Assembly (NCBI GenBank): GCA_916610825.1
Contig: OU744448.1
Location: 1,165,501-1,229,500, forward strand
Direction of reading: 5' to 3'
Length of the DNA: 64,000 bases
From: Haliclystus octoradiatus
Taxonomy: Eukaryota > Cnidaria > Staurozoa > Stauromedusae > Haliclystidae
Part shown: one piece after another, positions 22,401 through 33,500 of the stretch
How the letters are laid out: each line of letters begins with the position of its first letter
Position numbering within the stretch: position 1 is the stretch's first letter
Made by a program: the position numbers and the translations under genes
Notes under the pieces: generated by a model
What the model saw: the letters and a program-made list of their open reading frames with translations, nothing else
What the model was told of the DNA's origin: nothing
Databases searched by the model: none

Positions 22401-25140
22401 ACATTTGTTTAAAAAATGCTGATTAATTATAAATTTTAGAGATGATGATTTATCTGAAGGTGTAACTTTCCTCTGAGAGAACAATTATTGTTTTTGCACT
22501 TCATAATAACATATTGTAGAATAGCATACACGTGTAAGAAGTAATCCTGATTTAATTTATTTTTACAGCGTATCCTGATGTCATTTCAAAAGAGTTAACT
22601 GATGATCATGAATTTATATTTTTAGCTTGTGATGGTATGTACTAGAACCCAACAATGTAATTATCAGTCCTTAATTAATAATGATCTAGGCTACACTCAA
22701 ATACAAAAACAGCATTCACTCAAATGTGCAGCTGCGCCATCTATTTCTCCATACACTTTACAGGATAGACATTTGAAGAACGATTTTATTAACTTAATTA
22801 TGTTGTTCCGTGTAAGTGCTTCCCAAGGAGACGTTTGAAAGTTGGCCTGTTTGATACTTCCTTCATTGTAGACGGTAGATCGTTCCACTTATGAGCACCA
22901 GCATGTTGAAATGAGTGGCAATGGCTTGACCTGATGTAAATGTCATTGTGGTAGTGGGATCTGGTGGTATGTGGTCGTCGAAATAATGAGGAAAGCAAAG
23001 GAGGAGATTGGTTAAATTTAGATTGTTGTGGGATGAAACGTCTTACGAATTTCAGTGCCCCTATAACTTCTATTAATTTTTTTATTCAGAGCAGTAATAT
23101 GATTATGGAATGATAAATTAGTATCAATTAGTACTCCTAGATACTTCATTAAATTAACCCGGTCTATTTGCTGGTGATCTATTTTGATAGAAAATTCAGT
23201 TTCTTCTTGCTTTTTTAAATTTGGCTTTGAGTCAATTACCATGCATTTAGTTTTTAATAATTTGAGGGTTAGTCTATTTGCACACAGCCAGGCATGAATT
23301 TGGTTTAAATCTAAGAGACAAGAGTAAAAGGTGTTCTATGTGATTTAATTTTTATTGAGCTACGTACAAAAGAGTATCATCAGCATATAAGTTAATTTTA
23401 CAATTATTTACAGACGCGCATATGTCATTGATATAAATAAGAAAAAGTAGAGGCCCAAGGAATGACCCTTGGGGAACTCCATATTTAATTACACCTAAGT
23501 TAGAATTTACATTATTTACATTTACTATTTGTTTTCTACCTATTAAATAAGAATTAAAAAAATTTAAACTATTTACATTACTACCATATAATTTCAATTT
23601 ATCTAATAAAATAAGATGATCTACAGTGTCAATTGCTTTTTTTAGGTCTATACTTACCACACCTACAAGATTTTTATTTAGAACATTATCGAAGCAAAAT
23701 TCCAAAAAATTCAAAATACTGCCATCGGTGGAATGATTTTTACGGAAGCCATATTGATAATTGGTTAATAAGTTATTGGTTGTTAAATAATAATTTAGTT
23801 GAATATGTACAATTTTTTCTAGAATCTTTGATATTATAGGAAGGTCTGTAGTTTGTTCTCTCAGTTATGAAATCTCCTTTGTGCAAGGGGATGACTTTAG
23901 CTGTTTTCAATGCATCCGGGCAGACACCATCCCTGAGAGAATGTTAAATATTTGTGTTAAGCCTGGTGCAATGCTGTGTGATGTCAACTTTAGTAGACGA
24001 GTTTCAATATTACAACCGTATTATAACTAGAGAAAATCAATCAAAAATATTTCTGAAACCAAAAATTCAATATATAAAGAGGAAATCAATGTCGTGATCA
24101 AAACCATATTGTTTGGTAGACTTTTTTAAATTGTTCGATTTTTCAATAATTTATCTCACTTTTACTGTATAGAGCATTTCCACACCGGCCATGTTGGATT
24201 GTTAGTGTTACACATAGACATAATAGATCTCTATAATAATAGATATATAGATATCTATTATGTCTATGGTGTTACATAGCGATATGATAGCGATACTTTC
24301 TGGGGTTCTCTTCAAAATACACCACCCGGATGGTTATCAATCTTTTCTTTGGACAATTCTCGGGGGACTCATCGCGAACCTATCTCTATATCGTTAAAAA
24401 GATATTTATAGAAATTATCGATTTTTGTGTTTCCATTATCGTCCTTTTCCATCGTTTTTACTTCATTTCAGGAATTTGGGATGTGATGAACAACGAAGAA
24501 GTAGTTGATTTTATCAGAGCCAGAATAGCTGAAAAAATGGTGCCCGAAGAGGTAATCTTATCAATCATACTTTATATCGAAACAGATATCCTTATCCTCC
24601 TAGTGTCCAATTAGCTGCAACACCTGTCTACCCGGGTGCCCCGAAAAGGAGGTTTGCCATGGGTCAAGACAATCCCGCCCCACCCCCGACATCTGGGTCC
24701 TGGTCAATTTGTATCGTGACAGTGTTTTCCTGCGGAGGATATGGAAGGAAATTCCAATCGAAGCGTGAAACATTTTCGAGGGCCATGCAGTATATATTTG
24801 CGGTAAGGCAGAGCATAGTCTCGAAGTTTCGCGGTTTATAAATTTACTGTCATATTACGGGGGGCATTCAAGTAGCGAGGATGTTTTGTCTGGTAAAAAG
24901 CACGAGTTATAAATATTAATTCTTGTTTGTGTTTGTCTTTAGATTTGCGAAGAACTTTTAAGTCACTGTCTAGCGCCTGATTGTCAATTGGGAGGACTTG
25001 GATGTGATAACATGACCGTCGTTTTGGTCTGTCTCTTACAAGACGGCAGTTATGAAGACCTAGCATTACGTTGTTCAAGGCCACCTATTATCTCAGAAGC
25101 GAATCATAGTGAACATGAATCTGACACAGACCTGACGTGA
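16441..25140 (+). CDS. PP2C-family (PPM1/PTC-type) Ser/Thr phosphatase
   Basis: Eleven coding exons: 16441-16543, 17004-17087, 17890-17955, 18717-18782, 18998-19071, 20273-20357, 20752-20808, 21641-21724, 22569-22634, 24472-24551 and 24943-25140 (stop TGA). All joins keep phase and yield 320 residues. The start MGQTLSEP and QGWRVNMEDYH match the N-terminus of metazoan PPM1 proteins of the C. elegans T23F11.1/yeast PTC2 type; the N-terminal glycine is a possible myristoylation site. All metal-dependent phosphatase motifs are present: MED, FDGHGG, AGSTA, GDSRAV, DHKP, ALSRAMGD, LACDGIWDV and GCDNMTVVLV, so it should be active. The family removes phosphate from Ser/Thr in stress and cell-cycle signalling, with Mn/Mg in the site. 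The first intron boundary is a choice: the donor at 16544 (GTATCT) is needed to keep frame with exon 2. The tail after the catalytic core is short (about 40 residues). PPM1A/B/G one-to-one orthology cannot be assigned. Confidence 0.92.
17630..17811. mobile_element. hAT-like MITE with 8-bp target-site duplication
   Basis: It begins CAGGGTTCAACAAAATC and ends TTTTTGTCAGACAGAA, flanked on both sides by CATACAGC (17622-17629 and 17812-17819). It is the same family as 1191-1382, although the outer bases of the right end have decayed. It lies in intron 2 of the PP2C gene. Confidence 0.6.
19209..19288. repeat. Two-copy 40-bp tandem duplication
   Basis: GAATACAGTTCCATAAGGGC starts both halves (19209 and 19249), and each half ends GCCAGGGG. 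Two differences separate the copies. It lies in an intron of the PP2C gene. Confidence 0.85.
20125..20185. repeat. 23-bp tandem repeat, about 2.6 copies
   Basis: The unit GATGGCATTGTATAGGAATA plus GAT repeats head to tail in a PP2C intron. It is a simple local duplication. Confidence 0.8.
20395..20480. mobile_element. Partial pogo-like MITE
   Basis: TATACAGGTTTTACTGTA and CCTGTATATAAAGGCCACC match the terminal and internal parts of the complete copies at 38755-38925 and 63052-63232. Confidence 0.5.
21244..21380 (+). repeat. Fragment of SINE family 2 body
   Basis: CAATTGATCTGCAGTCCTGC onward follows the body of the element at 15025-15390 (GAGCGTT, CATTGCT, CCAGAAATAGAAGA), without a tRNA-like head. 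Confidence 0.5.
22690..24010 (-). pseudogene. 5'-truncated LINE reverse transcriptase fragment
   Basis: Read on the minus strand this is the 3' half of a non-LTR retrotransposon polyprotein. Recognisable parts in order are a PLHKGD-like stretch near 23890, YQYGFRKNHST near 23730, SIDLKKAIDTVDH, GVPQGSFLGPLLFLIYIND, and the catalytic YADD box within 23352-23714. Then come the thumb-like KYLGVLIDTNLSFHNHI (23018-23242) and the tail signature KWNDLP (22798-22998). The pieces fall in different frames with stops between them, so it is dead. The motif set is jockey/CR1-like. It sits antisense in the intron between exons 22569-22634 and 24472-24551 of the PP2C gene. 5' truncation is normal for LINE insertions. 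Confidence 0.85.
24213..24268. repeat. Short hairpin with 16-bp arms
   Basis: CATAGACATAATAGAT (24213-24228) is the perfect reverse complement of ATCTATTATGTCTATG (24253-24268), with 24 AT-rich bases between. It lies in a PP2C intron and may be a small MITE remnant. Confidence 0.8.
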
Positions 25141-25684
25141 ACAATTACCTAATGATTGTGTATATTCACAGCAATATTATAATTAACAGAAGGTAGTTCT
25201 TAATGCTAAATATAGGCTTAGTTACTGTGAATATTATGTACGTGTGTGATATATGAATTATCTTATATAAACGAAGCTTCTTCTTCTTGAAGTCTGTCTA
25301 TGGAATCGCTATGTACATGAAGTTGAGACACCATATTGACGCTGTTAGCAGAAGATGCTTGTTTCGTCGTGTATAGGAGCACAGTAACACCCAGTAGACG
25401 TAATATAGTAACGTTCTCCTCTTGTATCAAGTTTCACATTCACGAAACTCGTCTTTTACTGATTTCACTAAAGGGGGATTCCTATAAAACATGAACCGAT
25501 AGTCACCCTATCTTGAAACGGGAATTGGTCAGAAATAGTCCATTGGAAATATATGGCTGTGGAAATAACTGATTTAGTTGCTCTTTGGAGTATATGCGCA
25601 TGTGCGCTTAATCTTCCCAGTTTACGTCATATTATATCATAAGTTACGTAATCATAATAATAGTAACATATCGACACACTTAGG

Positions 25685-28077
25685 CCTGGATTATACAGCG
25701 CGCTTTCGAGCGTGCCGTGCTTTCGTTTACAGTAAATTGAAAGTTGGCTCACTGCCGGCGCGCCCGTCTAAGGCAGTCTACAAACGTCGTGCTTTTCATG
25801 CGCCGTGCTAATCTTCTGGCGAGACCTGGCAAAAGCGCGACGTATAAATCAGTAAAGCACGACGCAATTTGTCTAGCTCGGCAAAAGCTCGAAGCACGAC
25901 GATGGTTGCCGCTCGGAGCGGCGTCAGCACGACAGTTGTTTTATAAGGCGTGCTTTTTTGAATGCCGAGCTTTTATTCGTCTGTTTTCAGACGAATGTTC
26001 GGTCAAATTCATGCGAATTGGGGATAAAATAGTAGTTTTTATGATGTTTTCTTATCATTTCATTCACTTCTCGATGATATTGGTGAACATAAAGTCCAAT
26101 TATAAACTACTTCATTATGCTCAACTGTTTGGTATTCTGCTGTCTATTAAAATAGTGGATTTTATTACTATGTTATTACTATGTAGGTTGAAAACATTTC
26201 AGGATGCCCTTCATTTCAGTTGCATGTTAACTGGTAACATAGCTTGATAGAACAAATATTTCTTTATGAGATTTAATTGTTTTATTAAATTAAAACATTT
26301 ATATTCGAAGGAAATTTAACTAATAAATATTAGATCTCTTAAACCGAAATCTTATATCTCAGACAGTGTGACATCATTTTCAGGTACTGCTAAAGTTAGC
26401 TAAGACAGTCTTCAAACGTCGCGCTTTACATGCGCCGTGCTTTGCTTTGTCTGGCACGGCAGAATTGGAATTCTGGTTTCAATTCATTTTAGACGGCGTG
26501 AAATTGCCGTACTTTGGCCATTGACGTCATCAAAATTGAAAGGCGTATTGCGCAATTATGGAAAGTAAAACTACGTAAGCTAAATTTAGCAGTACCTGAA
26601 AATGATGTCACACTGTCTGAGATATAAGATTTCGGTTTAAGAGATCTAATATTTATTGGTTAAATTTCCTTCGAATATAACTGTTTTAATTTAAAAAAAC
26701 AATTAAATCTCATAAAGAAATATTTGTTCCATCAAGCTATGTTACCAGTTAACATGCAACTGAAATGAAAGGCATCCTGAAATGTTTTCAACCTACATAG
26801 TAATAACATAGTAATAAAATTCACTATTTTAATAAACAGCAGAATACCAAACAGTTGAGCATAATGAAGTAGTTTATAATTGAACTTTATGTTCACCAAT
26901 ATCATCGAGAAGTGAATGAAATGATAAAAAACATCATAAAAACTACTATTTTATCCCCAATTCGCATGAATTTGACCGAACATTCGTCTGAAAACAGACG
27001 AATAAAAGGTCGGCATCCTAAAAAGCACGCCTTATAAAACAACTGTCGTGCTGACGCCGCTCCGAGCGGCAACCATCGTCGTGCTTCGAGCTTTTGCCGA
27101 GCTAGACAAATTGCGTCGTGCTTTACTGATTTATACGTCGCGCTTTTGCCAGGTCGCGCCAGAAGATTAGCACGGCGCATGAAAAGCACGACGTTTGTAG
27201 ACTGCCTAAAGATAGTTTTACTTTCAATAATTGCGCAATACGCCTTTCAATTTTGATGACGTCAATGGCCAAAGCACGGCAATTTCACGCCGTCTGAAAT
27301 GAATTGAAACCAGAATTCCAATTCTGCCGTGCCAGACAAAGCAAAGCACGGCGCATGTAAAGCGCGACGTTTGAAGACTGCCTAACTTGACACGGCTCGC
27401 TGTCATTAGCACGGCGCGCTCCAAATCGAAAGCTCGCATAGGAAGAGCGTGCTTTCACTTGAAGGTGAACTTTCATTTCGACATTCCAGAGATTCCTCTT
27501 ACCATATTTGGTAAAAACCGGGGGTTGATGTCGAGAAAGAAATGTCTAGCCTCTTTTTCTCGGCCGTTGCCTAGATACAGTTCCGTTTTGCAAATAAACA
27601 GATGAATAAACATTGATTTTCTTTCGAATTATAATCGAAATCCACAAAATAATAATAGGGAAACTACTCAGAGCATCTGTACTTCTCAATTGAAGAGGAG
27701 AAAACTTTCAAATAGTATTAATTAGACAAGGTTATATATATATGCTCTGCAGATTAGATATAAGCCACTGTCTTGTATTTGTATGACCATGGTAGGTTAA
27801 AAAACTATCATTGTACGATAATCACAACTATTTGATGGCAAATTGTGATAAAAATCACTTTTTGAAGCAATAAATTTATTTCACGTAAAGCGTATACTTG
27901 TCAATCAAAAGTCTTGTGAGATATTTTCTTACACGTCATCATGCAATTCAAAGGAAGTTTTTACACAACTTTTGAGGACGGCTCGCTGTATAATTAGACA
28001 TTTTCAAAAGCGCGCGCCTTCAAATGAAAGCGCGCTCGAAAGCACGGCACGCTCGAAAGCGCGCTGTATAATCCAGG
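25685..28077. mobile_element. Foldback element with interlocked inverted repeats (2.4 kb)
   Basis: The outer ends are perfect 41-bp inverted repeats: 25685-25725 begins CCTGGATTATACAGCGCGC and 28037-28077 ends with its complement. Inside are two further inverted pairs. Arm A at about 25774-26402 is matched by A' at about 26577-27210 (near-identical, roughly 630 bp). Segment B between them (about 26405-26575) is matched in inverse orientation by B' (about 27213-27387). The order A-B-A'-B' is interlocked, not simply nested. GC-rich patches repeat words of the type AAGCACG/CGTGCTT many times, in contrast to the AT-rich surroundings. About 27390-28036 is partly unique. Matching open frames at 25744-26247 (+) and 26902-27189 (-) are products of the inverted repeat and not genes. 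No transposase is seen, so it would be non-autonomous. No clear target duplication was found. Confidence 0.85.
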
Positions 28078-28079
28078 TA

Positions 28080-28342
28080 TGAACATAGCGCTTGCCGCCG
28101 CTTATATCAGCAAGTTCTAAGTGCTTTACTTTACAAATTAAATTAAATGAAACTATATCATGAATACAGTCAAACTCGGTTAATTTCTCCTTTGTGACGC
28201 CCCGTATCCCAATTATACTATATACATCATCTAGTTTTCTTTTGGAACTTTTTCCAAAGTTTTTGAACCAATGGAAATGTTCTGATAACGATTCCCACCA
28301 CCACATTTCAAGATGACGGAATTGATAATTGGTATATTTCAA
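28080..28342 (-). CDS. Uncertain open frame beside the foldback element
   Basis: A minus-strand frame (HLEMWWWESLSEHFHW, then KSSKRKLDDVYSI) runs from about 28342 into the right end of the foldback element, which supplies its last residues. I do not recognise a family. If it was a real exon, the element's insertion has cut it. Chance is at least as likely. Confidence 0.15.
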
Positions 28343-28514
28343 GGTGCATTTTGAATGTTTTTAATTCTCAGCTTGGACCACTTAGGGTGTGTTTTGATAT
28401 GTCATGCTTTATTGATAAAGTTTTTACACTTAGATCTACTATAAATTATGAGTAATTTTAAATAACAATTGAATCAGTGTAAAGTCGTCTAGATTCTTAA
28501 TGTTTCTAGCTGAA

Positions 28515-28943
28515 TTAAGGATGTGCGTACAGGCTATGGCGTAACTCTCGTATTTTATGCTTGCCTTCTCGATAAAAATACAAATTTATCTTTTGCGGCA
28601 CTTTGGCCTCTGTATATATGCAGTGAACGTTGAAAATTGAAAATAATTCGTTTCGAATTTTGAACATCGACAAAGAATTTCCAGTTTTAATCCCAATCAT
28701 CATAGCATAGATCATAGTTTTAATTCCTTCATCTTCCGCACTTTCACTACAGTACCATCGGTATCTATAGGAATTTTGATGTGATGCCATGTAGACGATA
28801 CAGTACTGATAATTAATGCAATGAAAGTAATTATAAATAAGTTTCCGTTGATGGCAATTTATAGATTTACTGGATACCCGTGGATAACCCTTGAGAATGC
28901 TACGTATATATAAGTGACCACGAGTGCTAAAATTGAATTTCAT
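28515..28943 (-). CDS. Uncharacterised 142-codon open frame
   Basis: This is the longest frame between the PP2C and LONRF genes and lies on the minus strand. An internal methionine begins MASHQNSYRYRWYC, followed by EDEGIKTMIY and EAKVPQKINLYFYREGKHKI. No family, signal peptide or membrane segment is recognised. It is in a different frame from the open stretch at 28080-28342, and no convincing splice joins them. It could be a small gene, a gene remnant or chance. Confidence 0.2.
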   Translation of the reverse strand: MKFNFSTRGHLYIRSILKGYPRVSSKSINCHQRKLIYNYFHCINYQYCIVYMASHQNSYRYRWYCSESAEDEGIKTMIYAMMIGIKTGNSLSMFKIRNELFSIFNVHCIYTEAKVPQKINLYFYREGKHKIRELRHSLYAHP

Positions 28944-29168
28944 AATATCTTTGATATACTTGCAATTTCTTCATTTCAATAATCAAGATCGTCAGGTAAT
29001 AATTTCATAGCGGTCCGAGATGAAGCGGATAATGATAGGCGAATCAGATTCAACGTATTTGAATCGGATTCTATAAGTAGTTTTAATTTATAAAAACATC
29101 CTTGTAGAATCCTTGTATCAATTCTAAATTCTCATTATTTTATGCCTGTTTGCAACTTGCATTGTTGA

Positions 29169-29345
29169 TGTTTGGGCGAAAACCCCTGTTTATAACTATG
29201 TCTTAGCAGTTTTATGTAATCTCGTATTTGTATTACTTAGCCTCATTTTTATGTAATTAAATTTATTATAGTTAGTGATTAGCCTTGTATGACGTAATTT
29301 TGTTTGTGTTTAAATAGTTTATTTTGTGAGATTTTAAGTTTTATA
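29169..29345. repeat. Dispersed repeat, possibly part of an LTR (copy 1)
   Basis: Shared with 51673-51850 over about 175 bases: both begin TGTTTG, then carry TTTTATGTAATCT, CCTCATTTTTATGTAAT, AATTAGCCTTGTATGAC or close variants, and GTGTTTAAATAGTTTATTTT. TG at the start and a TATA-like stretch make an LTR fragment possible. Confidence 0.45.
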
Positions 29346-30568
29346 TTTCTAACTTACTTCTTATTATATATAGTAAATATATTTTATAAATAATAATACA
29401 TATATATCAATCGTGTTAACTGTCCGATTGCGGATTTAGCACCGACAGTAGAGAAATGCGATACTGTAGATAGATTAATGTCGCGTGGTTTTAGCTGCAC
29501 GCTTTTTTGCTTGTACTTTAGTTTCAATAAGGATTTCGTTGAGTGCAGCGACTATCCAAGATTCGGTCGTTGACCAATCAATTATTTGAATGTTTTATGA
29601 TTTAAGATACTTTATGAATATACAGTCCTCTGGTTATCGCGGAAACAGTTGAATTTTAAGCGAGTTCGGAGTTTTAACTCGTCTTCCTCTTTTCGTGCTA
29701 ATAAAATAGGCTCACGCAATATTGCTGAACACACTTAAACATGTGGAATGGCTAATTTTCATTGATGACATTATGATGACATTGATCTTTTCTTATCAAA
29801 CAAAAATGTTGAGTATTTTTTGCGAAGCTCGCTGCTTGTACTGTACTACCATCATTAAAAGCTAAAACTTATCACATTTCATATGTTTGTAAATTCGTGA
29901 ACTTTCGCTCCACTTGCAGATATAAATAGCCTTGATAGCTCATTGAAATTTAAATGCTTAAATTCAGCAGAAAATATGATATATTTATCTATTACGTAAC
30001 GTGACTCTACAAGTATCAACCCGTCACCTCTTTTTCACCCTTTCATATTTTTCTTTCTATGTGTTTACAATAAATGGCTAGGATTTATCTACTGCGTCTA
30101 TTACGCCTTCGTCTGATGATCTGATATCAACAAAAACCTGTTAATATATAGTGGAAAGGATATATTTTCGTTAGTGTAATATCTTTTATCAAATCATCAA
30201 ATGAGATTACAACAGAAATTTATATTACTGTAGTAAACAATGAGTAGTAAATAAAAATCATTCTAATTTCAGTTAAATCGTGCATCATTTCCATCCAAAT
30301 ATTAATCACTTTTTTTAATTCTATTTAAATACGACCTTTACAAAAGCTAGAATAGAAACAATCGCATCATTTCGTTTGATATTATATAACTGTATAATAG
30401 ATCGAGGTTATTAACGAGAGACGAGGCAAAAATTAAAGTTACGTAACTTGTTTTAAAATTCTGATCGTTTTCCGAGATGTGTTTGGGAAACAGTATGTTG
30501 ACGTTTTTGGGAAACAGTATGTTGAAGGTTTAATATGTATAATAGCCACAAAGTTATATAATATAGGT
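29346..30568. other. Region upstream of the LONRF-type gene
   Basis: No gene is supported. It must contain the LONRF promoter. A 24-bp near-perfect duplication of TTTGGGAAACAGTATGTTGA lies at 30482-30528, immediately upstream of the chosen start codon and in frame with it. Confidence 0.4.
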
Positions 30569-33500
30569 ATGATGTCTTTGAATAGTTTAGCAATTGATAA
30601 TATAGTAAGAACCGAAGAGTTTAGCACTTTTCCAACGCCAGAAGATACGATGAACTGTTGTTGTAAAATGTGTGAAGAGCATCAAGCTGTAATGAATATT
30701 TCTAGAGAAGAAACAGCCATTGATTTATTACTTCATATATTAAATGTGGAAAGATCTGCTACTATTACTGAATCAAATGATAATATCAGACATTTTTCAT
30801 TGCTTGATTGTAGCTTTTGTAATGGGTTACTTCTCGATCCACGAACTTTGAGTTGTGGCCATACTTATTGTTACAAGTGCTTACAAATTTGTCGAGAAAG
30901 TAATTATGGTTGTAAAATATGTGATTCGAGAATGGAAACATCTGAAATACAAAAGAATCTATCTATAGGTACAATTTTGCAGAAATTTAATGTAACAACG
31001 CAATTTGACGAACACACATTACCGATTTCACTACTGGAGGACGGAACTTCGGGTAGGTTTTAAATGTTTTTATATGTTGTGTGTTCTCAAATTACAATAC
31101 TAGATCATGTTTGTTGATGGAATACTATCTTTGAATTTTGATTTTGTTCGTTATTCTCCGATATAAACCTCATAAAAACATGTAGCCTACAAAGGCTACA
31201 ATCTATATGCCTTGTTACAATTTTTGCATCGAACAAACAATTGACTCTAGTGACTCAAATTTGCAATCCAAAATACTTGCTAGCATATATTATTTTCTAT
31301 TCCGTTGCATTCAATATTTATTAATGGTTTTAATGGTTAATGGTATTTATTAATAGATGTTAATGCATGTTACGTCTTTTAATGACTTAAACACGATAAT
31401 AATTAAAACAGTGAATTCTAGATGACGTAATTTGAATCTTGTTACAAACTCAAATTTAAGTTCCAGTTTTGTTTTATCGCGCCATTGTTGTCATTTAGTG
31501 CATTCTTTTGCATTTCCTGGACATTTCAAAAGACAGCAAACGACGTAAAAGTTTAAATTATTTTCGTAGTCTATATATAATAGCAACAGTTGTGATAAGA
31601 TTGATTAAATGTGTCCAAGCAATGCCAACTTAAATGTTTATTTTCACTTTAGTAACAATTATCTGAATGCAGTTAATGCTACATTTTGAGATAATTTATA
31701 GACACAAATTTTCCCTCAAAGGATAATTCTTTAAGCCTTTTTCACCTACACACAAGCTGTTAAGGGTGCAGTAACGTCCCTGGAACTGTGCAGACCAAGT
31801 AGCAATTTTGTTGCGTCAAAACACCGCGTCATTTTGCCAAATTCAATTTCCACTGCTTGTTATCAATGTTGGTTAATTGTGTTTGAAATCAATCCTTCAA
31901 CAAAAAGTTTTATGTAACATGTGAGGTTCTGAGTAAATAATGGTAAATAATAATAAAAAACATATTTAAATAATTCTTAATTTTGTTTGTTGTTACAGGT
32001 TTCCAATTTAGTGTTATACAGGAGCATGTAGCATTGTTATTGCGCAACGACAGAACACAAGAAGCACTTGATTTATTAGATCGCTCAAGAACATGCTTCA
32101 TCCATCGTAAAAGAGCAGTGGTATGTGTAGCTTACTCCTGTCAAAACTGTTCATGAACCATTCATGAAAAACAGGCAATTTAACATTCATGAACTATTTG
32201 TTAACTGTTCATGAACCATTCATGAAAAACAGGCAATTTAACATTCATGAACTATTTGTTAACTGTTCATGAACCATTCATGAAAAACAGGCAATTTAAC
32301 ATTCATGAACTATTTGTTAACTGTTCATGAACCATTCATGAAAAACAGGCAATTTAACATTCATGAACTATTTGTTAACTGTTCATGAACCATTCATGAA
32401 AAACAGGCAATTTAACATTCATGAACTATTTGTTAACTGTTCATGAACCATTCATGAAAAACAGGCAATTTAACATTCATGAACTATTTGTTAACTGTTC
32501 ATGAACCATTCATGAAAAACAGGCAATTTAACATTCATGAACTATTTGTTAACTGTTCATGAATATTCACCCATCAACTATTCATGAAAGCTTCATGAGC
32601 TGTTTATAAAATATATGAATGTTTGTTTATGTTAAATTAGTTAATGATAATCAACTCATATGATTTTATGGCGACAATAATTTTGTTTACTTAGGTTGTT
32701 CTATTTGTTGATATAGTAATCAAATGTATTTTGATAGAATAGGTAATACTTTCACTATATTTTATCATCATGTATATCAACGATAAATCAAAAACACAGG
32801 TATTTGCGACAGTTTCAATATAATCCTGTATCATTTTCAACCAATTGAGAAAGAGATCGTTAAACAGTTTGACATGTTATATATAGGAAAAAATCTAATT
32901 TGCATAATTAATCTATTGTACTTTGGGTATTTTATAATGCTAAAACTGCACACATTATGACGGAAGACAAAATTCTATGAAGACAGCAATCACAGAAACA
33001 ATAGGCCTACAACAGCACATTAGAATACCAAATGCTTAACCAAAATAAATATCGTTTTCATGCATTATAGTTGTTAATATTAAATGTGACTACTGGATTG
33101 TAGTTATGTCGGCATCTCAAATCGGCACTTTCATTTCCAACGCCTGCTGGACAATCATGACATTCTTGATCAACCTGATGGAACATTTTGCTACCTGTCT
33201 TTTGTATTTGAATAATTTATTTTGTAAAGCATTTGTTAGTATTCTAATGTGCTGTTGTATTGTATCTGTAATTGCTGTCTTCATAGAATTTTGTCTTCGG
33301 TCATAATGTGTGTAGTTTTAGCATGTTGAATAAACCCAAAGAACAATATATTAATTATTATGCAAATTAGATTTTTTCCTATATATAACATGTCAAACTG
33401 TTTAACGATCTCTTTCTCAATTGCTTGAAAATGATATAGGATTATATCGAAACTGTCGTAAATACCTGTGTTTTTGATTTATCGTTGATATACATGATGA

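Noticed and set aside
25744-26247. 167-codon plus-strand open frame, arginine- and alanine-rich
   Set aside because: It lies in a foldback arm and reappears on the other strand in the opposite arm. Its composition reflects repeated CGTGCTT words, not a protein family.
27285-27476. Overlapping minus-strand open frames near the B' segment
   Set aside because: They are by-products of the GC-rich repeat of the foldback element. No family resemblance or start context supports them.
33106-33306. 66-codon hydrophobic frame resembling a small membrane protein
   Set aside because: It spans the spacer and right arm of a foldback element inside a LONRF intron. Hydrophobicity is expected from T-rich DNA.
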